From: Monilinia fructicola
Lineage: Eukaryota; Ascomycota; Leotiomycetes; Helotiales; Sclerotiniaceae
Reading direction: 5' to 3'
Length of the DNA stretch: 64,000 nt
NCBI GenBank assembly: GCA_008692225.1
Contig: VICG01000014.1
Span: 744,001-808,000 of the forward strand
The position numbers and the translations under genes were made by a program. Positions within the stretch are counted from its first letter, which is position 1. The number at the start of each line of letters is the position of its first letter. This document shows positions 34,801 through 47,028 of the stretch, one piece after another. The notes beneath the pieces were generated by a model that worked only from the letters and a program-made list of their open reading frames with translations, did no database searches and was not told the DNA's origin.

Positions 34801-37725
34801 CAGGCTACGAGCCTCGAGTTGACTACGATCAGATCGCGGCCTGGTATGGTAGCCTGGCCCAAGGGCGACTGTGAAAATATTCTTTCGCGTGTTGCTCAGA
34901 CATGCAGGTCCCATTTGTTGCAAGGTTGCACAACGAGAACTAACTTTGCTTTTCTTAGGTTAACTGGGACTGACTCTACGCAGACTGGGAGATTTTACCG
35001 AGACTCCTCGGCTCAAGGTCGCTGACTGGTGGATTTGGGGCGTTCACTTGACATGAGCCTGACAAAAAATGATCAAGAATGCAGAGATTGTCTAGGTTTG
35101 AACGTGAGGAACTGCTGTGCGATTAATTTGATCAGCCACTTTTGTTCTAGCCCAAAGCCCATGACTCTAGAGCAAGTGTAAAAGATTTTGCGAAGCAAGA
35201 CGTCAGAAATCCTAAGGCGATCATGCCCTTCTCGTTCACAGCAGGCTACCTTTTCGGACTTGGCTGGTTGATTATCGAAGTAGTATACCCGGCTACTGAG
35301 CACCAGGAGAGACGTTGTTGATTGCTAAAAAGTCGCTTATTCTGTAGTAACCTTATAAACAGTACTGTACTGTACTCGACTGTTTAAGCGAGGGGTAACC
35401 ACTAGGTTCTCTTACCCCCTATCCTCTTCCTCTACGTCGCTCTAAACGATAATCGCCCCAAAGTCACTCACTACCGAGTTGGAAATTGAAGCCATATTTT
35501 CGATATTTAGGCATATGTGACTCAATCCTTGGATATTATTCTATTGGAAAGTACCTTACCGTGCAATTGAATGACATCGGCTTCCATCTATATTATCCTC
35601 AGCTCCAATGCTTACGGTCGTCGCCCCCATAAAGTGCATCGTTACCATCTCAGTAAATTAATTAACAGTACTGACTGCATCGACCTGGAGTCTGGACAGT
35701 CGCCCAGTCCAGGCCTCGCCTATCGAGCTAGCATCATTCCATGCATTCTACATAAAAGTCTCAACTCTCCCACCCGCGCTGTTGCTGTACAACCCCGACG
35801 AAAGCGCAGATTTGAGATGTACCATAGAGATGGAGATGGAGATAGAGCAATGGACTGCATACACAGAAAAAAGAATCATCATCAGACATTTTCAAACATT
35901 ACAGATCTGGATACCAGACTTATATAATCTCAATACTATATTTTTGTTTAGCTTGCCGAAGAGCCGTCCGTACTACCGTAGCTTGAGCATGATGACGAGA
36001 TTCCCCAAGGCTAATCCGAGTAGGGGTCTCATCAACATCTCGCCCCCTGTCGCAAGACGTACTGTAAGACGTAAGACGTAACGAAAAGACAATACAGTAC
36101 ATACCCACAGACCCTCGCACCAACCAGTATCCGCTACTATGTACTGTACTGTACTGTAAATTCTCAGCCACCATGTCCACGGCGGGCCCCTCCTCCGTCA
36201 CCCCGAAGCCCATAAAACTGAGTCTGTATGATGCACTTCTTACTAATCATCAATCTTCACCGTCCAACAATTGTTCTCCTCTGAAATGCTCCGCCCCTCC
36301 CCTTTCTTCACGCTCTGCACCTTCATGCATGTTTCCCGATACAGTAGAACTGTTTGTCGACCCAGCCTCATCTTTCTGTGCAGGATGGATGGGTGGATGG
36401 GTGGATGGGTGGATGCACAGCCTTCGTGCGCATGGCCAAGGGGAGCAAGCAAGCAAGTGGCCGAAGAGGAACTGCGGGATCGAATAGATAAATACTGTAA
36501 ATACTGCTCTGTAAGTAATAAGAACAAACGTCAATGTCAATGTAAATGTCAATGTAAAATGTAAAAATGTAAATGAAAAAATAAAGTGAAATGAGATGAA
36601 TAGTTAGTTGGTTGGTTATCTTTGTCTCTTGAAGGTAAGGTCGAACTATAGTACTTGTCGATATTGTCTTGATCATGTTCAATCATATTACTTGTAATCA
36701 TTTATATAATCATATAATTAGTAGTTATATCTATCTATCGATGATGAATGAATGAATGACATTCTTTTCGACCACACCATCCACATCATATCCACCCATA
36801 CCCACCACCCGACACAGCTGATAAGATCAATTCAATCCGTGACCAGAGCGGAGAGAGGAAAAGCCCGCCGAGCCCGATTACCCGAGAAATGTTCTAAAAT
36901 CCGCCACTTGATTGGCGCATTCGGATTTAAGCTTTTCCCGGGTATTCTCTCTCACATGGATCCATGGATCACTTTTTCTTTCCCCCTCCCCTTCCCCTCC
37001 TGTCATTTCTGTCACCGGTTGGCTACGTCGGGCAAACCTTCTTCTTCCCAGGTTGCTCTTTGACAGTATTTGTTTGCTGGGCTGGAGGATTCGAGGATGC
37101 TCAACGCTCAACTCGGTCTGGGTCTGCCCAGGTGGTAGCAACAACCAACGCAACGGTCGATCGGTCGGCGAAGGGAGGGAACTTGGAAGGGTAATAAAAG
37201 GTTAATAAGTGTTGAAAGCGAACAGGGCGCAAGTGGTTGATTGATTCTATTACATTACTCTCCTTACATATATATAAGTCATCATTGATATCCTTCCTTA
37301 CTTGTTTCTTGATTTGTTCGATCTTTTTTCCATATCTATATTTATCTATTAGTTATTCCTTTTCAAAAGCAAGGTCTTGTTCTTCCCTTATTGTTGGATA
37401 CAACGCAACCTTTGCAACTTTGCTTACCAAACCTTTCTACTCACTCACTCACTCACTCACTGAAGTGCCAACTTGTTGTGTTTCCAACTCTTACTCGTTC
37501 ATACCCTCAAGGTTTCTTGGAGAGAAAGTGGCAGTGCGGGGATTCTTCTTGTCTTTCATCATTACTTTGCCATTCTTCGAAAATAGCTTATTCGATAGTA
37601 TACAATAGAAGCTTTTTGATGACAAGTCTGTTTTGATAGCGCTATATATTCATTCCTACTCAGTCACCAAAATCGACTTGGTTTCTTCCTGTCTCAAAAA
37701 ATAATCTCACATAGTAGATATCGAT
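31841..37725. other. Gene-poor 5.9 kb stretch
   Basis: No supportable gene. Open frames of 60-120 codons occur on both strands but lack start context, introns or domains. The most coding-like are minus 33059-32715 (NYPSSSYHLWVNRS, DYISGVFWWQAKPMPG) and minus 33371-33126, which could be two exons of a decayed gene. Cys-rich fragments on the plus strand at 34300-34870 are split among frames and not recognised. GTACTGTACTGTACTGTA-type words occur at 35361-35380 and 36139-36155. 36640-36745 is AT-rich, and 37240-37725 is probably the leader of the gene at 37726. Confidence 0.45.
36384..36414. repeat. GGATGGGT octamer repeat
   Basis: Three to four tandem GGATGGGT units, related to the GGAT arrays elsewhere in the window. 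Confidence 0.85.
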
Positions 37726-38641
37726 ATGTCATCTAGACACCAGAAGAATATCTGCCAATGCAACAGACATCCTTTCTCCTCACTTCTCCTCTTACTCACG
37801 ATCATCTTCCCTAGTCTCTCATGCGCAGCACCAACGACGTTCATTGCTTCGGCTCCTCAACCACCAAACCCCTCTCATGTTGAACGCCCGCCAACAAAAC
37901 CCTACTCAGAACCCACCTAACACTGAGCCGGGAGAAGATACCTCAAGTCATATCTACAACTACTATTTTGTGATTATCGCCGTATTCGTTGTGATCGTCT
38001 TCTTCCTTCTCTTATACATCACACGACGTCGGAAGCAGAAGGCTGAGCTCCTTCGAAGCGGTGGACAGGTCGCTCTAGCACGCGATGTTCAATCTTTCGC
38101 CGACTTTCGAACAAGATTTGGGCCGAGGAGAGGAGGGCCTGGGTTGATGGGAATGACGATGGGCATGGGCGTACATAGGGAAACACAAGAGGGGTTGGAT
38201 GACAGGGGAGAGGCACCTCCCGCCTATGTGGAGGGCGATAAACCGCCGAGTTTGAGGAGTAATGATGGAATCGCAATGATGATCTCGAATGATCATCACT
38301 GCAGCGCGCCAACTGCAACGACTGCGGGCAACAACGATACTACGAGCCACGATGCATCGGGTTTGGAGTCGAGATCATCTGCGAATCTTTCGCGTCAAAC
38401 TACAATGACGGCAAATGATTCGACAAGGTGTACATCTATCGGAAGTTCATCAACGCCAATTACAAGCGCAGAAGAGTTGGCTCGAGATGCGACATCAAGA
38501 TCAGTGAGTGGACATACATCGATTCGTCCACCGCTAGGACCACCCACATACTCCGAGACCATTCTGGGCGGGCAACCCGATCTTACCAGGCCAGCTCCAG
38601 CGGTGACAGCCCATGACCGATCTTCTTTGACAAGAGATTGA
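37726..38641 (+). CDS. Single-pass membrane protein with signal peptide and PY motifs (uncharacterised)
   Basis: The start MSSRHQKNICQCNRHPFSS is followed by a hydrophobic signal segment (LLLLLTIIFPSLSCAA) and a short Pro/Ser-rich lumenal or extracellular part. A single-base frame change at about 37880-37905 leads into the main frame, PNTEPGEDTSSHIYNYYF. It continues with a transmembrane helix (VIIAVFVVIVFFLLLYI) and a basic stop-transfer RRRKQK. The ~210-residue cytoplasmic tail carries two PPxY motifs (APPAYVEG and GPPTYSET), typical docking sites for Nedd4/Rsp5-type WW domains. No enzymatic domain is visible. Type I topology and ubiquitin-ligase or adaptor interaction are inferences. Joined length is about 304 residues. 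Confidence 0.7.
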
Positions 38642-39266
38642 TGAGTGGGAGTAACACGTCACCTAAATTGTGGCTGCAAGAGCGCGAAGTGCAGCATGAG
38701 TGAAATGAATATATACGAACGATTTTTGTGTTGGGCGTTTGATTTGGATGATTATGGAATTGATGAAGGGATGGATATGGAATTTTATACCCGGATTACT
38801 CGAGGCCCTAAGGATATGAGGGTTCTCGGATGGCGTCTTGTGACTTTGACGAATATTTGTCTCTGCAGTGTAATGTTGGGATCGGCATGGTGTAATCATA
38901 GTTCAGGCACAAACAAATGTGTATAGTAGGGACTAAAATTCTCTCACGTTGGATCAAACAAGGGCCAGACGTTCAAGTGTCAGGTGAAATCTTCGGTGAA
39001 TTCTAGTTTTTCTTGCAACAATGGCTCATTCTCGTCTGCCCTTTTGGGAGCTCTGGCTTGCGGGATATCACTCCCCTCGGGCGACCCTGTTACGTTCAAC
39101 CATAGTTCAGAGTCTCAGTGGGCAATGGCTTCGTTTCATCCGTCATATCATCTTGTTCAATAATTCGTCCAGGGGTGAATTCGCTATATCGAAACGTAGT
39201 CATGGAGTAGCCTATGGACTATTTGCACCTCTCTTTCCAGCAATTGTATGTAGCCTGCCTGCATGC
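38642..39266. other. Convergent spacer before the GH51 gene
   Basis: Short frames (38645-38926, 39021-39281 plus) without recognisable features. Most of it is 3' flank. Confidence 0.4.
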
Positions 39267-40909
39267 TCAGGATTTATCTAGTTCCCTATCGCCTGCCCAA
39301 GCTAACTTTCTCGTATCCAACCTCTCTCCCTCATCTCTCTTGACTTCCACAACCTTCTCCCCCGTCGCCCATCGCAACATCGTGATGGAATGTTTCCCAA
39401 ACGTATACCTGCCCTTCCCCTCCCACTTGCTCTCCTTGACGCCCACCTCTTCCTTCTCCACCGTATTCACCACCTTCACATTCGCCCCCGTGATGGTAAA
39501 GACGTCCACCTCCCCCTCCACGCCCAACACTTCCGTCTCGAAACTCTTCTCCTCGCTAACATTCACCACGCACAAACTCACCACGCCATCCTCATCCACG
39601 CTCCCCGCAACATCCAACCAGCTCGCGCCCCCCTGCTCCGCCACCACACTCCCCAGCCACTTCGGCTCCTGCACGCCGTCGTACGCGCCCCCGCGCACGT
39701 GCACGCCCAAGGTCCACCCGCGCACATACCTGCTGTACAGCCACAGCGGCCACCACGTCGTCTGCTTCAGGATGCCCTCCGCGCTCGTCATCAACGGCGA
39801 GATGACATTGACGCTCTGCGCCAGGTTGGCCATGCCCACGTAGCGACTCTGGCGCACGAAAACGTTGAGCCACACGGCCACGGCCAGCGCGTCGCTCAGC
39901 GTGTACGACTCCTCGGCGCCGTCTTCGCCGGGCGCGCGCAGCGGATCCCAGACGTTCCACTCGTCGAAGCAGATCTTGGGCACGGGCACCGACGGCGGGA
40001 TCTTGGCTTGGATGCGCGCGATCTGGATGAGGGCGGCGGCCGACGTGATGGCCGTTTCGGCTTGCAGGGGCGCGAGCGCGTTGGGGAGGTGCGCCGAGGA
40101 GGTGCTGTAGATGTGGATGCTGTGCATGGTGATGTGGTGGATGTTGGGGAGGAGCACGGTGAGATCCCAGGGGGAGAGACCGGTTTCGCCGCAGAGGATG
40201 AGTTGGAGGGTGGGATCGAGGAGGTGGAGGGCTTTGGACCATTGGAGGGCTTTTTTGGCGCTGCGTGGGTGCTTTTAGTGTATGCTCTTTTGGTTTTGTT
40301 TTTTTTTGAGGGGGGGGGAGGGGAAAGGGGGGGATCAAAATGCTCGTACTAGTCTTTGGCGCTCATCTGCTCCACCTGCCATGGTCCCCAGACTTCGTTT
40401 CCTAGTGCCCAGTATTTGATGTTGTATGGCTCTTCGTGGCCATTTTTCCTTCGAAGATTGGCATAGTAGGTATCTCGAGTCCCATTGCAATACTCTACCC
40501 ATGCCAACGCTTCGGTCAGTGTCCCCGTTCCCATATTAAGACAGAAATAAGGCTCGACCCTCTTCTCCTTTCCTTCCGAGAGCACGCTGAGATAGTGCAT
40601 GAACTCATCGGTTCCTAAGCAGTGTCAGTCTTCCCATCAAGGGGTGAGTGCGCATCTCGGAAGGGACAAGTACCGAATTCGTTGGTCTCGGTTCCCAGCC
40701 AGGCAAGTTCGGGACGAGCAGGTCGGTTCTCGCGGGGCCCAACGCCATCTTCCCAGTGATATGTTGCGATAAAATTTCCACCTGGGTAGCGGATGACGGG
40801 GAGATCGAGATCGCGGAGTGCGTCGAGGACATCGGTGCGGTAGCCGTGTTTGTCCGAGAGCGGGTTGCCGGGATCGTATATGCCGCCGTAGATGCAGCGG
40901 CCCATATGT
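39267..40909 (-). CDS. Intracellular alpha-L-arabinofuranosidase, GH51 (5' end unresolved)
   Basis: Releases L-arabinose from arabinan or arabinoxylan oligomers. Exons seen: 40909-40674 (enters in phase as a codon ending plus [20 protein letters not shown], then [20 protein letters not shown]), 40614-40350 and 40260-39267. The catalytic acid/base Glu is in [13 protein letters not shown] and the nucleophile Glu in [10 protein letters not shown]. The C-terminal beta-sandwich ends DRELDKS. Introns at 40673-40615 and 40349-40261 are canonical; the second is interrupted by C- and A-runs. The usual ~25-residue N-terminal strand ending in the E of EHMGR must lie upstream of the CAG acceptor at 40910, but I could not place its exon. 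Absence of a signal peptide is typical for intracellular GH51 but cannot be shown without that exon. A sugar transporter is divergent 1.4 kb away. Confidence 0.9.
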
Positions 40910-42309
40910 CTGGTGCGTGTAAGAATATATATATACAGGCCAGATTTTGGGAAAATTGGGTTGGAGACTCCATTATTTATCTCCCATGGTAGGTTTCAAT
41001 TGGAAAGAATGCAAGAGATGTAAATGGAGAGACGTTTGTGCTAAGAGTAATACATTGATGTTCTCACTAGAGAAATTTTGATACACCGTACACGACAACA
41101 CAACGCGCGTGCGAATTAGTGCGTCTGAAGCGCGTTGATATCTGGAACTTCTCAGGTCATTCCGGGCCATCGATTCTTAGACTCCTATTCAAACGTCTGC
41201 GTAAAGGTGCTACCAAGATTGGTGTCATGCTTAGTCCGAGCGTGGATGAGAGTTTGAATCTAGAAAGAGATCGAGTAGGCCGATACGGTGTGCATCCAAG
41301 TGGTCACGCGACAGCATGAATGTGAAGCTATACATAAAGATCACTCACTCCATAAAGCCTCCATAGATCATACGATCTATATAGAAGTTAGCACGCTTCG
41401 TACAAATCAATCTATACACTCCGCGCAAGCATACCAATCTTCGACAACCTCCTCGAAACATCCACACTAATCGAAGGGGTTTCCCCATCAGGGATTCTTG
41501 TAAACGTCGTCATCTTGTCGAAATGCTGACGGTATTCTGTGCCTCGCCGGATGAGATTGGGCAAACAATATAAAGTGCTACGTAGGGGACCCCCATCTTG
41601 CACCTCGGAACACATGACCTGTCGTGTCATGACTGAAATCGGTGCCAAGGATCCACCTGATACGTCAGTGTCAACTCGGTACACACGAAAGGCTGGAAAG
41701 GTCGGGCCCAGGCCTTTCACTCCATTGGTGCGCATATACATTTCCGGCCGGTGTTGGAAGCTCTTCCGAAACTGCAAGCGCCCTCGCCACAAGCGAGTCG
41801 ATGTGAATGGATGGAAAATCTCAAGCCGTCCACAAGCGAGAAAGCTTACCTCCGCAACCCCACGCCAGGAAACTTCAACACCCCTGCACCCCAATCACTC
41901 CACCCCGCAGAAAAGCCACGGCCCGTCTCCGAGAATGGCCAATGAATCTTGGATTAGGTGCGGTGCGTCAATCCATATGCAGATGCGTACCAATTGGCTT
42001 CTTGAACCAAAGGACCACACTGGCAAGGACAGGGTGGACGGCGAATGATGGGGAAAGGCTGGTCCCAGCACGCGGAGAGCTTGAAGCTATCGTCAGTTTG
42101 GGGACTGCCAGATGCTACTTCCCCAGGATCTCCGCATAACTAGCTCATTTCCATATAGCGTGTTGGTGCATTTCTGGGAATTGGCAAATCATGAGGCAAA
42201 AATATAAGATGCGAGGAATTCCCATGCAAATGATGATCCGTATCTCTTCTCAATTCTCGAGACCCATTCTCGTTCGATACTGTAACTTTTCGAGCATTGA
42301 GTTGCAGCC
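40910..42309. other. Region between the GH51 gene and the sugar transporter
   Basis: It should contain the missing first exon of the GH51 gene and the two divergent promoters. A coding-like minus frame lies at 41894-41412 (listed separately). Nothing else is supported. Confidence 0.4.
41412..41894 (-). CDS. Hypothetical protein or fragment (weak)
   Basis: A 160-codon minus frame with coding-like composition in its second half (TNGVKGLGPTFPAFRVYRVD, APISVMTRQVMCSEVQDGG, TLYCLPNLIRRGTEYRQHFD, ending LSKIGMLARSV). I recognise no domain. The N-terminal third (GCRGVEVSWRGVAEVSFLAC) looks random, so the real start is probably downstream, near MYMRTNGVK, or in an upstream exon. Confidence 0.35.
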   Translation of the reverse strand: MGCRGVEVSWRGVAEVSFLACGRLEIFHPFTSTRLWRGRLQFRKSFQHRPEMYMRTNGVKGLGPTFPAFRVYRVDTDVSGGSLAPISVMTRQVMCSEVQDGGPLRSTLYCLPNLIRRGTEYRQHFDKMTTFTRIPDGETPSISVDVSRRLSKIGMLARSV

Positions 42310-44237
42310 ATGGGGATTCTAACTCCAAAAGTCTATCAGGTGAGGCTTGCTCTGGGGTTTTTTGGACATCCGCGTCCCTGGTTTGTGTTAACGCTTCTTT
42401 CTAGTTCCTCGTGGGTGTGTTTGCCTCGGTGGGATCTATCCTTTATGGTTACGATCTAGGTATGTCTATTAGATACTCTATGGCCTCAATCGACGGGTTC
42501 TAACATTGTGCAGGTGTCATCGCAGAAGTCGTTGCAAGTGATACTTTTGTCTCCCAATTCAAACCCACTTCCACGGAAATGTAAGACGCCATTCTTTCAA
42601 TCGTACGATATGAATCTAATTTTCAAAGTGGTATTGTAGTTTCCTTCTTCACCGGTGGAGCCTTTTGTGGTTCCGGTCTGGCGGGGCCGATTGGTGATAA
42701 ATTCGGACGTCGGTGGACGATATTTTCTGGATGTCTCATCTTTATCCTCGGAGGTGGTCTCCAAACTGGTGCACAACATATTCATTATCTCTGGGCCGGT
42801 AGATGGATTGCTGGATTAGGAGGTGAGTCATCAAATACTTGGAAATCCCTTGACAAGAATTCACCGCCAACACATATTCTCCAGTTGGTTTCCTCGTCAT
42901 GATCATTCCCCTATACCAGGCCGAGATCGCACATCCCAGTATCCGAGGGCGTATCACATCCTTGCAGCAATTCATGTTGGGTATTGGTGCGCTCGTCGCG
43001 GGATGGATCAGTTACGGAACATATATTGGACTCAAGAGTTCAGCGCAGTGGCGCTTACCGTTGGGTCTCCAGATGCTTCCCGCCGTCATCCTCGCCGGTC
43101 TCATTTTCCTTTTCCCCGAATCCCCACGGTGGCTCATCGATCACGGTTATCCAGACAAAGGGCTCAAAACCCTTGCGAGATTACACGCAAACGGCGATGA
43201 AAACGATGCCTGGGTTCGAGCTGAATTCGATCAAATTCAAGACAGCATCACATTTGAGCATGAACATGAAGCCAAGTCCTACATGGAACTATTCACGAAC
43301 AAATCGTCCTTCCGTCGATTGTTTATTGCTTGTGCTCTGCAAGCTTCGATTCAGATGACTGGCGTCTCCGCAATCCAGTATTACTCCGTTAAGATTTATG
43401 GACAGATAGGTATTGTTGGGAGCGATGCTTTGAAGTATCAAGCGATAAACAATATCATTGCTCTCATCGGAGAAGCTTGCTGTGTTCTGTTCGTTGATAA
43501 ATTAGGACGAAGATGGCCTCTGATCATGGGTAATCTCTTCAACATGGTTAGTTATCCACCCACCTTTCATCATCTATCATGACAAGATCCTCACCATCAC
43601 CGCAGCTCACATTCCTCATCGCGTGCATCCTTATTGCCAAATTCCCACCGGCCACCAACCACAACATCGGCGCCTCTTGGGGCTTCATCATCATGACCTG
43701 GCTCTACAACTTCTCCTTCTCCGCCACCTGCGGCCCCCTCTCCTGGGTCATCCCGGCCGAGATCTTCGACACGCGCACGCGCTCCAAAGGCGTCTCCATC
43801 GCCACCATGGTCTCCTTCGCCTTCAACACCATCATCGGCCAAGTCACCGACACGGCCATGACCAACATCGGCTACCGCTACTACTTCCTCTTCATCATCT
43901 GCAACTTCACCAACGCCCTCTTCTTCTACCTGTTCCTCCCCGAAACGGCACGCAAGCCCCTGGAGGAAATGAACTATCTCTTCACCCACGCACCGCTCCT
44001 CGTAAGTCTCCCCTCTCGAACCCCCCACCATGCACAGAAGCACGCTCAATCTCACACCACCACCCCCAGGTCCCCGGCACAGACAAGACGAAGTACAATG
44101 CCGGCTACGCCGCCGATCTCGAACGCAGAGCGCACGAGATCAGCGAGAAGGGCGAGAAGGGCGAGATTGAAGTCGCTCATTACCAGCACGAGCTCGACAA
44201 GAATCGTGCGGCGAACCCCGCTCTGGGGGCCAACTAG
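42310..44237 (+). CDS. MFS sugar transporter (sugar porter family)
   Basis: Twelve-helix proton-coupled sugar uptake protein of the plasma membrane. Seven exons: 42310-42339, 42405-42459, 42514-42580, 42629-42822, 42885-43546, 43606-44001 and 44070-44237, all with GT-AG borders and no indel. Sugar-porter motifs are present: GVFASVGSILYGYDLGVIAE (helix 1), GDKFGRRWT (D-R-x-GRR loop), a PESPRWLIDHG block, VDKLGRRWP, and PETARKPLEEMNYLF after helix 12. The hydrophilic C-terminal tail runs GTDKTKYNAGYAADLERR. Exon 6 is strongly C-biased at third positions. The nearest known groups are fungal hexose, lactose or arabinose permeases. Neighbouring GH51 arabinofuranosidase makes L-arabinose or related oligosaccharide uptake plausible (inference). 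Confidence 0.92.
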
Positions 44238-46204
44238 CGCTCGCGTCACGCGGCGCATGTATGATATTATGATATTATGATAACATCCCTTGCGGATGCC
44301 GAAATTTGGATACCGGGATTTTAATGCGAACTTTCTATTCAATTCAGTGCCGTGTGTGGTTTTGATACGTGATTGCTTTTCTCGTGGTTTTGTCTTGCGC
44401 TGTTGTGCTGTGCTGTGCTGTGCTGTGCTGTGCTGTGCTGTGCTGAATTTCATGGGAGTCAAGTGATTGGACGGGGATCTCAAGCGGGTGAAAAGGGGGG
44501 ATTTATGTTGAGGTCGAGGGGATGATAGAGGAGAGGGTATGGAGTGGATGTTGTCAGATATTTCATGGGCAGCGATTCGCTGCATCGTAGTGAAGTTCTC
44601 TCCTCTCTCCTCTCTCCTTTCTCCTCCCATGATCTAATTCTCAACTTCCTATATCCCTTCCCTTCCACTCCTCAACCCGTGATCTCCACATTACCCGCCC
44701 CCCCACAAACCATCACCACACGATCGATAACAACGCCGCGTTTCGCGCCCTGGCACCGCATCGACCGCACCGCTCCGCGCAACCCTCCCAATAGCGACTA
44801 TGAATCCAATCCATCTTCCCATGCCGACCCGTCTTCGGACTTCGAATCCGGAATCCGTCGACCGAGATACAATGAAATGAAATGAAATGAAATGAAATAA
44901 AATACTGTGCTGAGGTCTAGGCGATCAAGCAATCCTGCAATCAAGAACCATAAACCAAGCACCATAAACCACCGACATCAATATACGCATGACATTCCCA
45001 CCATACGACCAACGATGCGATTCATAGCACGGCTCGACCTCGAGCTCGCGCTAGGAATCAGGGTCGAGATCATGAACGACACGTTGAACACAGGGGGGGG
45101 GGGAGGGGGGCGCTACCTCGCGCCCGCGGAATACAAGACGAAAGCGCTGTATCGGGGAGAAAAAAATTCGAGATCTCGAATCTATGGATGAGATGGAGAA
45201 ATCGATGGCGAAGCGGAGGTGAATGTGCGGATTTTCGATGGGAGATTGGGTTTTGGGATGCGCGTTTTGGGCTGGGAGGAGAGGAGAGGAGTGGGGGGGA
45301 GGGAGGGGGGGTGATTTAAGCCCTACCGGAGGGGATTCCGGTGATTTCATGTGCGGAGGGAGATGTGGGGGGGCGGGGGGAGGAGGAGGATGTGGTGGTG
45401 GTGGTGGTGGTGGGATATTTCACGATGATGTGTGGAGAGGGGGTGAGATGGGATGGTAGTGATGAAGTAAGTGTTCACGTTTGACATGGAGATCTGGAAG
45501 TAGGTCCCCGGGGACCGATTCAACGGAAATTTCCAGCCCGCGTCGCAACATCAAGGGAAAGCGGGGAGGTGGTATCAATCGATGGTGACGGGTTGGTCAC
45601 CATCCCAACTGTTGCAACGTATGATGTGATTGAATGCCTCGCCGATTTCCATTCGAGATTTCCGATTCCCCATCCCATCCCATTCCGCGGGCGCGGATTC
45701 CCGTGCTCGAAAATGAGCGAGGAGCACGTAGAGACTTCGGTTGGTCTGCCTGGTGCAAGAGGCGACCTATGTGTGCAAGTTGGATTTGCGCATTGCGATG
45801 GTACATCGTGCATGTGACCCATGTGCAATTGATCAAGTCAAGGCAGCATGCTCTGGTCCGAAAATTTACGGCGCGCGTGGCAATCTGGGCCCAGACTTCT
45901 ATTGGGATGGAATCTTCCATCAAAGCCTACGGTACATGAAAAACATCACAGAACGCCAATGGCAAGACCCCTTGCCATCTAGAGCGAAGGACACCATTCC
46001 TCCACGAGATAACATCTCAAGTCTAGCGTGCCAAACCCATCACTTCTTTCACGGTGACAACATGAAACAATTTTGTGTCGTGGGCACGCACTAGCGGTGG
46101 AAAAAGAAGCAAACATCGTTGTAGTACTCAGCATTGCGAGACAATAAAATCGATTCGAGGGGATTGATTATTCTATTCTCTGCAGATCGTTCTGATGTCC
46201 CGAA
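44238..46204. other. G-rich, gene-free stretch
   Basis: Mostly low-complexity: the GTGCT array, a GAAAT array near 44870-44897, and long G-runs at 45089-45107, 45290-45310 and 45366-45415. Open frames here are low-complexity and not convincing (for example 45741-46094 plus). Confidence 0.45.
44404..44445. repeat. (GTGCT)n pentanucleotide array
   Basis: Eight tandem GTGCT units about 170 bases downstream of the sugar-transporter stop. A short array of the same unit reappears near 48210-48225. Confidence 0.95.
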
Positions 46205-46681
46205 TCATCTATCAATCGTCGCAATTTCTCGCTCATGCTCGCCGCCCACCCAACCGGCGGTATAATTAGAAAACTCGTAAAAACCCTCCACGGATGGAAC
46301 GCGCAGCCCCTCCGCAGAGAGCCTTTCCTTCGCGTGGCGAACGAGCTCCACAGGATGGGAGGACCGTTGCAGTATGCCGTTGCGACCTGGGAGCGCGAAT
46401 GCTAAACTCCCTGGTAGGCCCTTCGTATGTGTTATATACCTAGGTACTTCCCCTGTCACGCGATCCGCGACGGCGTGGATCAGTGTTGCAGGCATGACTT
46501 GATGCTTGCACATGGCACCGGTGACCACCAGCTTCCTTTGTGAAACCCCATCCGCTCGGGGGCCACGATCCATCTCCACCATGCTCTCCCCCGATACGAG
46601 GACAATCCGCAAGAGAGAAGGACGAAAGTCACGAAACGAAACGAAATAAAACATGCCACTTGGGACGCTCATGTGTCTCAA
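46205..46681 (-). CDS. Hypothetical protein (weak)
   Basis: A 158-codon minus frame with fairly even amino-acid use (MEMDRGPRADGVSQRKLVV-like start region, HAVADRVTGEVPRYITHTKG, RHAKERLSAEGLRVPSVEG, GEHEREIATIDR at the end). No domain was recognised. An in-frame Met (MVEMDRGP) is an alternative start. It is isolated in a repeat-rich region, so it may be a gene relic or chance. Confidence 0.3.
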   Translation of the reverse strand: MRHMSVPSGMFYFVSFRDFRPSLLRIVLVSGESMVEMDRGPRADGVSQRKLVVTGAMCKHQVMPATLIHAVADRVTGEVPRYITHTKGLPGSLAFALPGRNGILQRSSHPVELVRHAKERLSAEGLRVPSVEGFYEFSNYTAGWVGGEHEREIATIDR

Positions 46682-47028
46682 AAAAAAACAAAAAAAATTT
46701 CTTCACATGGGCGGCTTTGGTTCAATTCTTTTGATACAGTAAATTGTAATCTGCTGTAGATCCGGAATTTACATTCCCCTACTGTACTGTAAGTACAATT
46801 TGACCAAATGTACACTCCGTACTTCGTACAGAGCAGAGCACTCTGTAGAGTCAGAATAAGGTAAGGGGATCCTTGTTATTTGGTGAGTGAACCGTGACCA
46901 CCGAACAGTATGATACTATGATGACATGAATGATTGATTTGAAGAAAGGTGAGACACACACGGGTCTCCAGGAGGACTGTGAGCTCATGTTCAATGTTGA
47001 GGAGGTATCGGTAAATCTATGTACAGTA

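Noticed and set aside
39390..40352. 320-codon plus-strand frame over the GH51 gene
   Set aside because: Antisense shadow of a GC-rich exon: His/Arg/Ala-rich with no domain, while the minus strand carries the GH51 catalytic motifs.
43597..44237. Long minus and alternative plus frames over the sugar-transporter exon 6
   Set aside because: Caused by third-position C bias of the real exon; they are Gly/Glu- or His/Leu-repetitive.
44820..44860. tRNA-like TTCGAATCC B-box
   Set aside because: No stem around the TTCGAAT loop and no A-box or acceptor stem at the right distance.
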